A DNA stretch of 64,000 nucleotides. Source: Telmatactis stephensoni. Lineage: Eukaryota > Cnidaria > Anthozoa > Actiniaria > Isophelliidae. Location: assembly GCA_029948255.1 (NCBI GenBank), contig JALIZF010001818.1, forward strand, positions 620,001 through 684,000, written 5' to 3'. Made by a program: the position numbers and the translations under genes. The notes beneath the pieces were generated by a model. It worked only from the letters and a program-made list of their open reading frames with translations. It did not search any database and was not told the origin of the DNA. Of the stretch, positions 1-12,117 are shown one piece after another (the first letter of the stretch is position 1; the number at the start of each line of letters is the position of its first letter).

Positions 1-805
1 TTGTGATAAGCAGGACTGTCCTTTTCAGCCATCAGCTAACAAATTTGAAGGGCACCATCATTCCTTTAAATGTCTATCACCAAAGAATCCATTTTGTCAA
101 GAATTTCTAATGTTTCAAATTACCTTGCTCCCTATTATAGTATCACTGTCTGTGGTACGTTTGCTTGTATGGTCATTTAAAAAGGACATCCTTAGAACAA
201 TCTACACTGTACTTCATTGACATAACTTTAGCATGGCTGTCTCAAAAATGGGGTTTTCACGACATGAAAGATGTCAAACATTTGTTTACTAAAAGCTAAC
301 TTTTTATTTGACATTCCTTGTTTTACATATCATATAGTAACCATCATTTTAACTCATCAGCACTGATGAGATTTGGCTTGGGTGCTATAATGCCACAATT
401 TCATTGGAGTCCATTTGACAAATACATGTAATCATTAGTTGTCATTGCAAAATTTAAAAGGAATGCTGACACATGCAACAAGAATGCAGATGGAATTTTT
501 AGTGGGGACGTGTTTGAAGCAAGGCTAGGAAATATCCGTTTGTTTGATTGGGTTTTCATTTGTTCATTTTTTTGGTGTGAAATTCCACTTAACACACATT
601 AAATATGAGTCATACAAATGTTGTAGTATCTTGAAGTCAGAGTAAATAACTGCTTGGCTTTGGTGTAGATAAAGAATCCCTTGGATATTTGTCTTTAAAA
701 TCACTTGACCTACAGGGAGGCAAGGTCTTTACAGGAACTGGAGAAGATGAAAAATAGAGACGGGCGGACTGAGATGATTCTTTTATCATCTGTGTCGACA
801 GTCTC

Positions 806-980
806 TTTCTGATCCACGTTTACTTATTTCTGATCCACGTTTACTTATTTCTGATCCACGTTTACTTATTTCTGATCCACGTTTACTTATTTCTGATCTA
901 TGTTTACTTATTTCTGATCCACGTGTACTGATTTCTGATCCATGTGTACTGATTTCTGATCGATCCACATGTATTGATTT
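806..980. repeat. 21-bp minisatellite in an SCAF intron
   Basis: About eight head-to-tail copies of a 21-base unit containing TGATCCACGTTTACTTATTT, degenerating toward the right end (CACGTGTACTGATT variants). It lies in the intron before the first RRM exon. Because 21 is a multiple of three it stays open on the minus strand as a repeated GSEISKR word, which is not evidence of coding. Confidence 0.9.
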
Positions 981-1047
981 TGAAAAGTACCAAGTAAACT
1001 TAAAAAATAATCAGAATTGTTTTTAGAATGATTTTCTGTGTTTCTAG

Positions 1048-4000
1048 TTTGCAGTAGCACCATCTGGGTTGGTCATCTTGCAAAATCTGTGCAACAGAAT
1101 GATTTACAGGAGACTTTTGAAGACTTTGGTGAAGTTACATCCATTGATGTAAGTTGTAATGAAAAATACATATATACTGATGATGATAATGATCATTCTA
1201 ATTCTAATAGTTGACTTCTAAAATACATTTCACTTTCCACACACACACACAAAGGAATCAAGACAAGGCTACCTGCATAAAGCTCAGTCATTTGTTAGGG
1301 ACTGGTCATTATTTACAGGGAGGCTGGTGGAAATAGAGGGGGGCACAGATTTTTACGCTCACTCTGTAATAATGTTATGCATGTATGTATGTAGAAAGGG
1401 GGGGGGGCAACAAAAATTGAGCATTGCCTTTTTCATTTCCACCAGCCCCCCCCCCCCCCTGTAAATAATGACCAGTCCCTTACAACTAGGCAAAAGTTTT
1501 AGCATTTAGCCTTGTTCTAAATCCTTGTATGCAGCAGGTGAAACACATCTCAGAACTAGATTATCAAGCAAAATAAAATACTTGCACATATCTTTTTATT
1601 GTGATATAAACAAACAACAAAAATAACCTCAGGAATATGAGGTGTAGCGAATGTTTCTCTCGCCTTTTAAGTGCTATGCATCGCCCAGAGTGTTTATAAC
1701 ACAGTATAAAAACATTAGGCATAGGCAATCATTATTTATTAAATACTTTTTAACATTTTAGTGCAAGCCATGTCTCTGTGGTCTAATATGAACTTAAAAA
1801 ACTTATTAATAATTCATGAGGCAAACACAATGAAAATTGCCATGGTGACGAGTGTCTTTAGTATCTGATATAGATTCGGCCTAATTTACATCAACTTTAA
1901 CCTCGATTTTCTCCAAGATAAATGAAGATATTTTTGATTTTCTTTTAGAGAACAACTCTAATATGTGTTGCAGTTTTTTAAGCCATATAAAGAACATGAA
2001 ATTGTGTTTTGTCGGTAGAAAGATCCTCGCCTACAGCTCGGATCTTTATATCCGATTAAAAACTCTCTCTCATTCTTTATACTATACATATAAGCTAGCC
2101 TATCAGTGTGCATGTTATATTTCAAATATTTTATAATAGACAGTTGGCACTGACACCATCATATCAGTGTGCATGGTCCACACTTGTACAAAAACTGCAA
2201 CTAATCATGACTTCTCCTTGACACCCCCAGTTAATTCCTCCACGTGGCTGTGCTTATGTTCAAATGGCAAAAAGAGAAGATGCATACAAAGCAGTCAATA
2301 GATTGTCTAACCTAAGACTTCATGGCAATTTTGTCAAGGTAATTATCATTCAATAGGGAGGGAAGGAGGGGGCAGTGGACCGCAGATTTTTAATTTAATG
2401 AAGAGATTGCCAATATACATGTAAACAGGTTAATAAGTGACTTAGTATTTGTAAAAGCATTTTTTTAACTGTTTAAAGTGGTATCAGTGACAAAATATCA
2501 ATGGTACTTCACACCATCAATTACTTAGGCCATTTTAATGAACATCCCTTTACACCCAATTTCAAAATTACACGACCTAGTAGCGATGGCTTGTCTAGAT
2601 TTTAAGCTTCTGTCAATCAAATTGTAACAACTAGAATTTTTAAAATTTTAGCTTTCTAAATTCAGAAACAAAACAAACTTGAATTTATTGACAGAACATT
2701 TAGTATTTTCTGACTTTTGATGTAAATTTAAGCTTGCTTCAGGGAGAACGAATAGTCGGAGATTTGATTGACGGTAGTCAAAACACTGAAAAAGCCATTC
2801 AAGTGTGGCAAAGGTGGCATAATTATTTTAAATAGGTGTAATTTGAATTTTTAATTTGTTATGTTTAGTTGGCTTGGGCACCTGCAAAAGGAGTTAAAGA
2901 TCGCAAGTATAAGGAGTATTTTAATGTAGAGCTTGGTGTTTCATACATTCCTTGGGATGTGCTAGGAACTGCACCTGATCTGCAGGCACTGGCTGAAGGT
3001 GGATGGATTGACCCTAAAAGTTTACCAGCAGAACTGCAAAATTCATTAAAAGGTAAGAAATGCCTTTTGCTCAGATCTTTATACACCGATATAATGCGCC
3101 CTCTTGTTCTTTATACATTACATTTTCACCTGTCAAATATCATATTTCACCAGAATTTCTAAGTTAGACTATTTTTGCCTCAGAAAATTCAAGTTTAAGT
3201 TTATGCAAATGCAGAAAATTCTTTATTGATGTTAGGGTAGTGATTTCTATTGTGTTTTTTAATGAATTATGAATAAGTTTGATAACATTTGTTAAATGAC
3301 AAAAATATGTGCTTGGTGAGGCCTAAAGTAATTTTCAACTAACTATCAACTCATTTCCAATTCTTACCATTTTTGGTACATAATATTAAACAGAGAATCC
3401 ATATTCCCTATTTATTTATTTTTTTGCTGTAGATACTAGAGCTGTATCAACAAGAATAATGTGAATTTATTGTTTTGATTTATGAATGAGGATGATATGA
3501 CAAAGTTACTGTCTGAGGATTATGATAGTGATGAAAATTGTGATCATTGTGACAGCCATGATATAGATGTTTTATTAAAATGATAGATTTTGAATATAGA
3601 AATATTTATGATTTTTGCTGAATTTATAACAAATTTGACTTGGATCATAACATTGACATACTCATGTTGTTTTAGCTGCAGAATCACAAGGTGAAAAAGA
3701 TGCTGATGGGAAAAAAGATGAACAACCAATCCCTCTTGCCAATCAGGTTCTTCCACCTCAAATACCTACACACCTGCCTCCCCCTGGCCATCCAATGTTT
3801 AATCCAATGGTGCCACCTCCCATGATGATGAGGCCTCCATTTCCAGGGGGTCCCAACATGATCCCTCCAGAAGGAGCACCTTGGGGGATGAATATACCAG
3901 CAGGTCCCCCACCAGGCTTCAACCCAGGAGTACCACCCCCACAAGGTATCAGACCACCACCTGGTGGTGCACCATTTCCTTTTCACCAACCTGGTGATAA

Positions 4001-5891
4001 CCCATCACCTTTCCATCCTCGTTTGCCAATGGGGATGCCACCACATGGCCAGGACCCTGGTGGAATGCAACAATTCCGACCAAGATTTGCTTTGGACGGC
4101 CCACGTTCAAGTGCACCCGGTGGAGCACCAAGGGGTCTAAATGGACATCAAAGGGACTTCGACGAGCATCACAAGATAGGAGAGGGAGCTCCAAGGGATT
4201 TGGAAGGCCCACCTCGAGGTTTTGGTGGACCACGTGGCTCATTAATGGGGCCACCTCGTGGACAAGAAGGAGGACCTCACAGAGGTCCTGATGCTCATCA
4301 CATGGGGCCTGATGGACCAAGAGGCCCAGAAGGACCACGTATCAGACATGAGGGACCAAGATTTGATGTTCCACCTATGGGGGCAGAAGGGTTACCCATT
4401 AGACCTGAAGGGCCTAGATTTGAAGGTCCCCCAAGGGGTCCAGGTGGTCCATCCATTAGACCTGAAGGGCCTAGATTTGAGGGTCCCCCAAGAGGTCAAG
4501 GTCAAGGCGGTCCACCCATTAGAACCGAAGGACCTAGATTTGATGTCCCCCCAAGGGGTCCTGGTGGTCCTAGATTTGATGGCCACCCAAGAGGTCCAGA
4601 GGGACTACCAGTCAGACATGAGGGACCAAGACCTGATGGCCCACCAAGGGAGGCAGAACGAATAGATGGACCTCGATTTGCAGAAGCACCAGATGTTGCT
4701 TCCAAGCAGGAAGATGGTCCTAACAGATTAGATGGTCCACCCAACTTTCAAGATGCTCCCCCAAGAGACGAGGGTCCACTTGACCGACGAGAGGGTCCAC
4801 CTGATAGAATGGATGTCCCACCTGGTATGTTTGAGGGTCATCCTAGAGGACCACCTATGGAATTTGAGGGTCCACCAAGACCATGGATGGAGGGACACCA
4901 TGGCGGCCCAGGAGGACCACCAAGAGGACCTGATTTCCGTCCAGAATTCCGAGGGGGACCACATGGTAGACCACCACCAAGACACTGGGGTCCACCTCTT
5001 GACCGTCCCATTGGTGTACCTGCTCCAATGAGAATGCCGCACCCAGAGTGGCAGAGGGGACCACCACCAGAAAGAATACCAGATGAAAGGATGCCGGTAG
5101 AAAGAAACATTGACCAACCACCTCCCCCAAGGGACCAACGACCTGGTGATCGACAGGAGGAAAGTGAATATGGCAACCGTTTAAGAAGAGATCGAGAGGA
5201 GCGACCCCCTTGGGACCGTGATCGAGATCGTAGAAGAGATCGTGATCGTCCGCGTAGTCAAGAAAAGGACCGTGATCGTCCGAGAAGTCGTGATCGCGAT
5301 AGAGAAAGAAGTCGAGACCGTGACAGAAGCAAGGATCGCGATAGTCGCGACAGTCGCGATAGTGATCGTGAGCGTAGCCGTGATCGCGACTATGATAGGC
5401 GTGATCGTGACAGACGTGATCGTGACCGTGATCGGCGTGATCGTGATCGGCGTGACCGAGATAGACGTCGAAGCTATGGCGATCGTGAAAGTCGCGGCAG
5501 CTCAGACGGAGAAAAATTTGATCGTCAAATTAAAACCGAACCACCCAGTGATGATCGTATATCGACAGAAACAAAAGAACCCCAGTTACTTGTGACTGTG
5601 AAATTGGAGAATGAACTTTCAGCTCAAAAAGATGCTGTGGCGACACCTGTTGAGAACAATCAAAATACTGAGCCCGAAGAGGGCGAGTTAATTGAAGGCA
5701 ATGACGCTGTTGCTTCGCCAAATGACAAAATAGAACCTAAAATTGAAGCTGTTACTGACACTAATATGGTCATTGAAACGACTAGCAAAATTCAAGAACT
5801 GAAATCCGTCGTCGAAGAGAACAAAAATATTGTCGGTGATAACCAACTGAATAGTGAAAATGTTCACGATGCAAAAGCCGAAACTTCTTGA
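1048..5891 (+). CDS. SCAF4/SCAF8: SCAF4/SCAF8-like SR-related CTD-associated factor, 3' part (four exons)
   Basis: Exons 1048-1148, 2231-2338, 2869-3052 and 3676-5891 (stop) join in phase with AG/GT borders, giving 868 residues of a gene that starts upstream of the window. The first three exons encode an RRM: STIWVGHLAK is RNP2-like, IPPRGCAYVQM is RNP1-like, and it ends with ELGVSYIPWD as in vertebrate SCAF4/SCAF8. The last exon is proline/glycine-rich, with repeats built on EGPRFEGPPRG (about 4320-4640), then an Arg-Asp/Arg-Glu domain (about 5160-5480), then an acidic tail with IKTE and VKLE, which fit the SUMO consensus. Family members bind the phosphorylated RNA polymerase II tail through an N-terminal CID, not in this window, and act in elongation and suppression of early polyadenylation. 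Vertebrates have two paralogues; I cannot say which this matches. The introns hold a 21-bp minisatellite and a foldback element. Confidence 0.93.
1295..1484. mobile_element. Foldback (inverted-repeat) element in SCAF intron
   Basis: Left arm GGGACTGGTCATTATTTACA and right arm TGTAAATAATGACCAGTCCC are inverted complements. The arms continue inward through GGTGGAAAT / ATTTCCACC and G-run / C-run stretches. There is no ORF. The size (about 190 bp) and structure fit a non-autonomous MITE-type element. It lies between the first two RRM exons and would form a strong hairpin in the pre-mRNA. Confidence 0.8.
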
Positions 5892-6513
5892 CGTCACAAT
5901 GTGTAACCAAGCAACCTGTTACTTAGCAACGTTACATAGGAATTTTTATCTCACAATCAACACTTCTGTTGAACACACTGAAACCTTCGGCTTGTGACGT
6001 CACACATTGTTACCAAGCAACATGTTTCTCAGCAACGTGTTGCTTAGCAACTGTTACCACACAACAGACGTTTAACATTTGTTTTAAAAAGTACATTCAT
6101 TGAATATGTAAAAGGACGTCTTTACAACCATCAACATTGGTTAGCACAGATTATAAGTAGACATATAATTTATTCAATACAATTGGAGTTTTTTAGAATT
6201 ATCGTATGGTGTGATGTATAGCCACTATTGAGCACCGCTGTATCGAACTACCAAGGGGATCGAAATTATTGATGAGAGCGGAGACTCGAGATTATCGATG
6301 TTAGTTTACTGAATATGATCCAATTGAAATTAAAGTGGATCCTCTTCCTTACTGCAGTTTTCAAAATCATGCGAACTCGGACGTCTAAACACTCAAGTGG
6401 TTTGTGCCAAATTGGCTTCTGTGAATCAAAATTAAGAATCAAAAATACTAAAATCTAACTGATACCAAAATTATATTTAACTGTTATGGATCGTCTAAAG
6501 AGTAAAGATCATA

Positions 6514-6789
6514 TTAAGGTGACTCCCCATAGTAATTTTTGGACCAAACCTTTCACTTTTATTCGCCTTGTTTAGAGCTTTAATTTGATATTGATACCAG
6601 ATATAGAGGTAAGATGAAAGTTTTCAGTTATTGATATGATCAGCGTTACCATGGCAACGATAAACAATTATCGTTGAAATTGGTTTTTGCTAAATATCTC
6701 AAAAACCTGACCTGCTCGGGACAAGCGGTAAACGACATCATTAACTTCAAGCTAAGGCATAAAAAAATTACTATAGGAAGTCACTTTAA
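6514..6789. mobile_element. piggyBac-like MITE with TTAA ends
   Basis: TTAA-flanked element. The left end is TTAAGGTGACTCCCCATAGT and the right end ACTATAGGAAGTCACTTTAA, inverted complements with a few mismatches and extended by ATTTTT / AAAAAAT. About 276 bp with no ORF. TTAA at both borders is the usual piggyBac target, but no transposase copy is present to confirm the family. Confidence 0.7.
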
Positions 6790-7412
6790 GTCATTTGATA
6801 GATTTTTAGGAATCGTTATGAATAGTTTTTGGTTGGTTGTTTAAAGTGGGCGGAGGCAAAAACAAATTCCAACGGACTTTTTGAGGGTCAGGGTTTGCAT
6901 AATAATGAAAATTGCAGAGCCTGCACATACGATGCACTTCCTTGTACTGTAATATTTTTTTGCAACATAACATTGCGCGCAACACAATTATAGTTGCACC
7001 ATGTTTTTAGTTGCACCATGTGTCCACCCTTGCGAGTTCTACTTCTGTAATTAACTTTCCCTTTAACGTGCGCAACATTGCAGGGGGGTGCACGCACAGT
7101 GCAACTTGCGCGCAGTATTGTAGGAAAAGTTGCATCATGTGTCGGGGCTTTTACGGACGCCTCGATAAGACCGACATACGATACTCGTTGACTCTCGACA
7201 TAGCCAGACTAGTTGCCTGTCGTGTGGTGACTATTTTATAATAACTTGAAATGACTTGATTTAGGTAGCAGATCAGTAAACTCGTACCATACCAGGTAGT
7301 TAACCGTAGAGATGTTTGCTGTATAGAAAATGTGTAGTTAGAATGAAATATTCTTGTATTTTTGATACATAGGCGAGTGTCCTTGAAAAAGGTTTTGTCC
7401 TTGGGAAACTTA

Positions 7413-7610
7413 AGCCTGCCGCACACGTGAGGAAACTGCACGCGTGAGGAAACTGCCACGCGAGGCAATTAGCTCAGACCATTTCTTGCCGCAGACGTTG
7501 TATCTTTGGCTACGGGAGGCCACAAACAGAGCAGGTAAAAGAACACACGATGAGAAAAGTGTCTCGCGTGGCAGTTTCCTCACACAGTTTCACAACGTGT
7601 GAAGCGGGCT
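7413..7610. mobile_element. TTACACG-group foldback element A (word GAGGAAACTGC)
   Basis: Flanked by TTA on both sides. The left end AGCCTGCCGCACACGTGAGG pairs with the right end ACGTGTGAAGCGGGCT, and the internal word GAGGAAACTGC(C)ACGCG recurs, inverted in the right arm as GCGTGGCAGTTTCCTC. It is one of the more divergent members of the group described in the findings. No ORF. Confidence 0.65.
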
Positions 7611-7988
7611 TTAGAGAAACTCCAACCGCCGGTTAGGAACAACAAATTCGTTTCGCTTGCTTGTTAGAAGTTTTGACAACGGTATTTCTTGTGTAGGTCT
7701 CCGCTATCAGTATATTCAGGTATTCTAACACGTGTTGCATCTTTGAAAGACGGCTGGTACCACGTTTTGATGTAATCAAGGTAACTATACTTATATTGCT
7801 GTACGTCGTAAACTATATTTATACACGCTTGCCCCGGCCGCGTCAACTAAATGCTGATTCTAATATTTCCACAGGATTTATAGGCCTTGTGCGAACGAGT
7901 AACGCAAGTCGATTCATCTTTGGACTTGCCTTTCGTTTAAACATTCAAATGATCTGCGTGTCTTGCTTTATGCCGTTGCTCGAAATGA

Positions 7989-8316
7989 AGCCAGTGTCGA
8001 CACTAGTGAAAAACGTCTGCGCATGCGTGCATATTACGATGTTTTAAGAAATGTGTGAGTTTTAGCTTGAAATGAAATGGTCGTGTTCTCGGTGTATACA
8101 TAAAAAATTTCTCGTATACTTTTGGGAGAAAGATATAGTATTAATGAAGACGTGAATACTGGCCCTCTGAAGTTTCAAGAACTGACCTTCAGTTTTGACA
8201 TTTTGTAAAAACCATTGTTGAAGGCAAGCGTAAAAGCGAAATTTGCATAAATTTACAAACAGCACGAAGACGTGATTACGAGCATGCGCAGACGTTTTTA
8301 CTAATGTCACTGTCAC
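7989..8316. mobile_element. Foldback element
   Basis: The left arm contains ACTAGTGAAAAACGTCTGCG followed by CATGC. The right arm contains GCATG followed by CGCAGACGTTTTTACTAATG, its approximate reverse complement. The arms extend outward to CCAGTGTCG / TGTCACTGTCAC. It is about 330 bp with a dissimilar centre. No ORF and no clear target duplication. Confidence 0.65.
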
Positions 8317-8618
8317 ATCTCATATAAAATGAGACGCTATAATAGTGTTTACTCGGGCTATAAGGAAGCCTGAGTATCAAAGCTTGCTTAATTGAAAAGT
8401 CGACCATCTGGGTAATTTTGCACACTTGCTCGTTAGATAACGCAAAACGGATCTAGACTCGGGCTACCACAGGTAGCCCGAGTAACGAGAGGATGTGACG
8501 CAGGCTACAGATTATAGAACTCTTCTGCAGCTACATCCACAACGTGCTTATGAAGTTGATGCGTTAACGATTTTTGTTACTAGTGTGAACAAAAACACGA
8601 CTTAAAACTACAATGGTC

Positions 8619-8780
8619 CTTTTGCAGATTTCGTATGCCTGAGGTTAAGTCGGGAATTTCCAATGTTTTTATACACATCACGGCACGGCACGGTTACGGC
8701 GGGAATTTCGAATGCTTTTATAGACAACACGGTACTGACACGGCACGGCGTGATCCGTTTCATATATGAAATGTGCTCTA
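8619..8780. mobile_element. CACGGCACGG-family MITE copy 1
   Basis: Member of a family of about 150 bp with ends near TAGAGCAGATTTCGTATG, body words CACGGCACGGTTACGGC and TTTTTATAGACAACACGG, and inverted ends. This copy has GCAGATTTCGTATG at the left and CATATATGAAATGTGCTCTA at the right. A partial copy follows at about 8910-8990. Confidence 0.7.
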
Positions 8781-8994
8781 AGAATTTACGTTTACTACAC
8801 GTCAACGTACCCGGCCGCGCTAAAATGAAGCATGTAAACCGTGGGTATCGGTTTTGTGCGGAATAGGAATACGTACGGTACGGTGCCTTTACGTATATGT
8901 GGACGGGGCATGACAGCGAGTTTTATATGATGAAAACGGCACAATGCGGTTACGGAAAGAATTGCGAATGTTTTATAGACTTCACGGTACTGAA

Positions 8995-9142
8995 GAACAG
9001 ATTTCGTACGAGTGTGAAACGGACCGCGCCGTGCCGTGAACGTGTCATGACGTTATATCTATATAAAAACATTCGAAATTCCTGCCGTAACCGTGCCGTG
9101 ACCATGCGGTGCCGTTTTCACAGTCATACGAAATCTACTCTA
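8995..9142. mobile_element. CACGGCACGG-family MITE copy 2, inverted orientation
   Basis: Left end ACAGATTTCGTACGAGTGTG and right end CAGTCATACGAAATCTACTC. The body (GACCGCGCCGTGCCGTGA, then CCTGCCGTAACCGTGCCG) is the reverse complement of copy 1, so the two lie head to head within about 500 bp. Confidence 0.8.
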
Positions 9143-9212
9143 TGGACGATGGACGGCATGGACCCCATGTAAGACCCGAATCCTAATGTCGTTACCCTAT
9201 GGACATCACCAA

Positions 9213-9282
9213 TCTCGTACCCAGAGCCTGCGTTCCTCTTGGTCAGTCGCTGACCAAGAGGAACGCAGGCTCTGGATACGAA
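9213..9282. repeat. Near-perfect 70-bp hairpin
   Basis: AGAGCCTGCGTTCCTCTTGG on the left is the exact reverse complement of CCAAGAGGAACGCAGGCTCT on the right, with a loop of only a few bases. The outer CTCGTACCC / GGATACGA also pair approximately. The outer words resemble the hairpin at 49745-49834 (CTCGTTCCCAGAACCC), so both may be one foldback family. Confidence 0.85.
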
Positions 9283-9895
9283 ATTGATTTAATTATCACG
9301 GGCGGATCCACATTTTTGACTGACGGGCACTTACATAATACGCAGACCTTTCTTGTAAATTAAGCCTTACACGGACACCTCTAGTTACGGACACTTCTCT
9401 GGTGTCTGCTTTTGGTGAGAGTGAAAGTTTTCCTTGTTGGAGACGTCTGCAAAGTCACTTGGAAATCCTGGATCCGCCTGTGAACATCGGGCTAGTTGTA
9501 CGAATAATGAATTGAAAACGGGTTATTGTAAAAAGAAGATATATGATATACTACTACTTAACTAGCTTGTTTTTGTAATAGTCTTTGAATAATGTGCAAA
9601 TCAGTTTTTGAGCTAAGCTAGTTTGCATAGAATTGGCTGGCAATAAATGGTACTTTGTACCTCTTTGTAGTAGCAAGTTTGAACTCTATGGAGTGGTTTT
9701 ACTCATATTAGGAGGTTCCTGTCCATTTATATAAAGACTTATAACGTCATAGACCTCCCGGTAAGGGGAATTTCATGATGATCGTCGTACCTCAGTTACG
9801 CATCAAAATCACAGTATTTGGTACTATTTCCGATAATCGGTACTGGACATTTTGTACCTTTTAGGAGTAAAAAGAGCTCGAGTCACGTCCCCAAA

Positions 9896-9915
9896 AAATG
9901 AAAAAAAAAAAAAAA

Positions 9916-9952
<37 letters not shown>
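9896..9952. repeat. Poly-A followed by (GA)n
   Basis: About 24 adenines followed directly by about 15 GA dinucleotides. It sits a few bases left of the foldback at 9963. Confidence 0.95.
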
Positions 9953-9956
<4 letters not shown>

Positions 9957-9962
9957 CCGATG

Positions 9963-10190
9963 GTCCTCCCAGACTAGTCTCCTCCGCAGGCAACACTGCT
10001 AATTTGTTCAGTCTCGGGTGTTGGGCTTCCTGTTTAGGTGAAATGCAAGAAGGGATAAGAAGAGTGGAGAGAGAAGGGGGAAAGGCATTTCTCGTTCTCA
10101 GTCTCCGCGCGGTTAAATTAACCGTTACAAAGGAAGCCCAAGGATCGAGGAATAATAAGGAGTTGCCTGCGGAGGAGGCTAGTCCCAGAC
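9963..10190. mobile_element. Foldback element, CTCCTCCGCAGGCAAC ends
   Basis: Left end AGTCTCCTCCGCAGGCAAC pairs with right end GTTGCCTGCGGAGGAGGCT. The inner GGGCTTCCTGT pairs loosely with AAGGAAGCCCAAGG. A related but diverged copy lies at 17010-17192 in TFG intron 1. No ORF. Confidence 0.7.
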
Positions 10191-10755
10191 AAAAATACAC
10201 ATTTCAATTAACGACGTCGGAGTAAAGGCCTCCAGCCTATATACGCGACGTCTCACCCGAAAAGGAGTATGGGTAGAAATACTAAAGCTATAAAACCACA
10301 AAGCTGCCCAACACAGCAATTCAAATTCAGCTTGCCTTGACCTTATACACTAAAGAACTTCATTTGTTGATGCTAAAACCAAGACCAAAGCTGAACTGGA
10401 GTGACGTTTTACTACTACCCATACTCCTTTTGTGGTCTAGGGACGACAACCTTTTTGACAAAGGTCTATATTGGAGTTGGGTTGTACTTCTTCGTACTTT
10501 TCTTTTGTCTCTACATGACAATTACACATTGAGCTCACAGCTTAAGATGATAGCATGTTTCAAAAAGAAAGTTGGTGTAGTATATATTATAAACAATATA
10601 ACGCACTGTTTAACCTTTACAGAATAGAATGATACTGAGTAAACTTCATATAGTAATTAACAGATTGTATTTTAGGTGCGTCTGTACTTTAATAGATACA
10701 CAGACGAAGGTGCAGTAATACCGGCAACAAAAGTTACGACGTGTCGCTCGAATTA

Positions 10756-11029
10756 AGGCGCTGTTACACGATGAAACTTTTCTCTGAAACTTGCCTCAAT
10801 CGCCAATGCGTGACAAGTTTCACAACGCATTACACCGCGTGTAACATGGTCATTTAGCTGAAACTTTCCCCGGTCAGTTTCACGAAAAGTAGAACTGCTT
10901 GCTACTCCTACAACAGATCAGAGACGTGTGTCTCGAACAAGTTTCAGGGCAAAATTTCAGCATGTAACACACCTATGAAACTCGTCTCGCATCGGCGATC
11001 AAGACAACTTTCAGCGTGTAACAGCGCGT
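10756..11029. mobile_element. TTACACG-group foldback element B (word GAAACTT)
   Basis: TTA flanks on both sides. The left tip AGGCGCTGTTACACGATG pairs with the right tip CGTGTAACAGCGCG. The interior repeats GAAACTT / AAGTTTC several times and carries further copies of GTGTAACA. Near the centre is AAAAGTAGAACTGCTTG. Its vocabulary matches element I at 61505, so the two form a subfamily. No ORF. Confidence 0.8.
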
Positions 11030-11459
11030 TTACCACTCCGCACACGTTTCTTTGCTGCAAAAGTAGAAAGTGTTTCTTCGTGTAACAAAGGAAATTTGTT
11101 GCGCGCTTTGCGTGCACATCCTGGGTGTTCGCTACCAGCGCGCGAGTTCTAAGAACAACCTAATGCGGGGCAACACGACGAATTCAGCGACGAGGGTTTT
11201 TAAAAGGTTGCGCGCACAATCTCAATCTTTTGGTTATGCTCTTAAGCGCACGTAATATACCTTTATATATCATCAAATACCACAAAGAGTTGTTCCTTTT
11301 TGATTTATGTATTTTTAAACTTTCGCAAAAATTAGTATTTTTCGAATTTCACAAAAGTTAATATCTAATATTAACTAAATTATAAAAGTTAAATTTGGCT
11401 TTTATGTTTACTAAGGAAAAGGTTTCTCACTTGACACTAGGGTTGAAAAGCTTTTTTGA

Positions 11460-11797
11460 ATGGCTATCCATTATATCTTACACTAGAGCGATAACACTTA
11501 AACCGTGAAATAACTTAGTAACTAAATAGAGACAAATAGTAGCAAAACCCTTTGTTTTCTATTGTTTCATTAGTACTATTTGTACTTTTTAGTTAGTACT
11601 TGTTTCACGGTTTTAGAGTGGTTTTCATAAACCTGTGAAACAAAAGTTAATTATTAGCTAGTCATAGCCAGATTCAAACAATAGGAAACAAAGGAATTAG
11701 AGACTAATAGTACTAAATACACTAAAATGTATTTCACGGGTTTATGAAAATCACTCTAGTGCTATCGCTCTAGTCTATTACATGGCTATCCATTATA
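11460..11797. mobile_element. Nested foldback elements with a 16-bp flanking direct repeat
   Basis: ATGGCTATCCATTATA occurs at 11460-11475 and again at 11782-11797. Inside it, CTAGAGCGATAACACT (left) is inverted as AGTGCTATCGCTCTAG (right). A second inverted pair lies within, at 11614-11760: TAGAGTGGTTTTCATAAACC and GGGTTTATGAAAATCACTCT. A related sequence with the same inner ends is at 31750-31947. No ORF. Confidence 0.65.
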
Positions 11798-11812
11798 CTA
11801 GCACTAGTCTTA

Positions 11813-12117
11813 AGCCGGCGATACACGCTGCAATTTTTTTCTCGCGCTGGCAATGCAATTTTAGATTTTGTTTCAGAGAAAAATTGAAGCGTCTGTCATC
11901 ACTCTTCAACATTCAGTACGAGCGTGCAATGTTGCAGAGAAAAGTTCAAACTTTTGAACTTTTTGCAATATTTTTTTTGTTGCGAGACATCGTTGCCGCC
12001 TATGCTGACTATGCTGCAAAACAAGATACACTCGGCAATTTCGCTCTCTCAACAATTAAAAAATCCCTAAAATTGCATTGCAAGCGCGAGAAAAAATTGC
12101 AGCGTGTATCGCCGGTT
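11813..12117. mobile_element. TTACACG-group foldback element C (word GCAATTTTTTTC)
   Basis: TTA flanks. Left end AGCCGGCGATACACGCTGC and right end GCAGCGTGTATCGCCGG are near-exact inverted complements, followed inward by AATTTTTTTCTCGCGC and GCGCGAGAAAAAATT. The word GCAAT/ATTGC recurs through the arms. The open frame inside is a by-product of the palindrome. Confidence 0.8.

Noticed and set aside
4258..4665. Alternative frames overlapping the SCAF last exon
   Set aside because: Shadows of a repetitive GC-richer exon; only the frame in phase with the RRM exons shows family similarity.
8457..8483. ACTCGGGCTACC / GGTAGCCCGAGT hairpin as a possible terminator
   Set aside because: Eukaryotic context with no gene ending here; GTAGCCTGCGTCACATCC words nearby and at 50020-50061 point to a repeat family.
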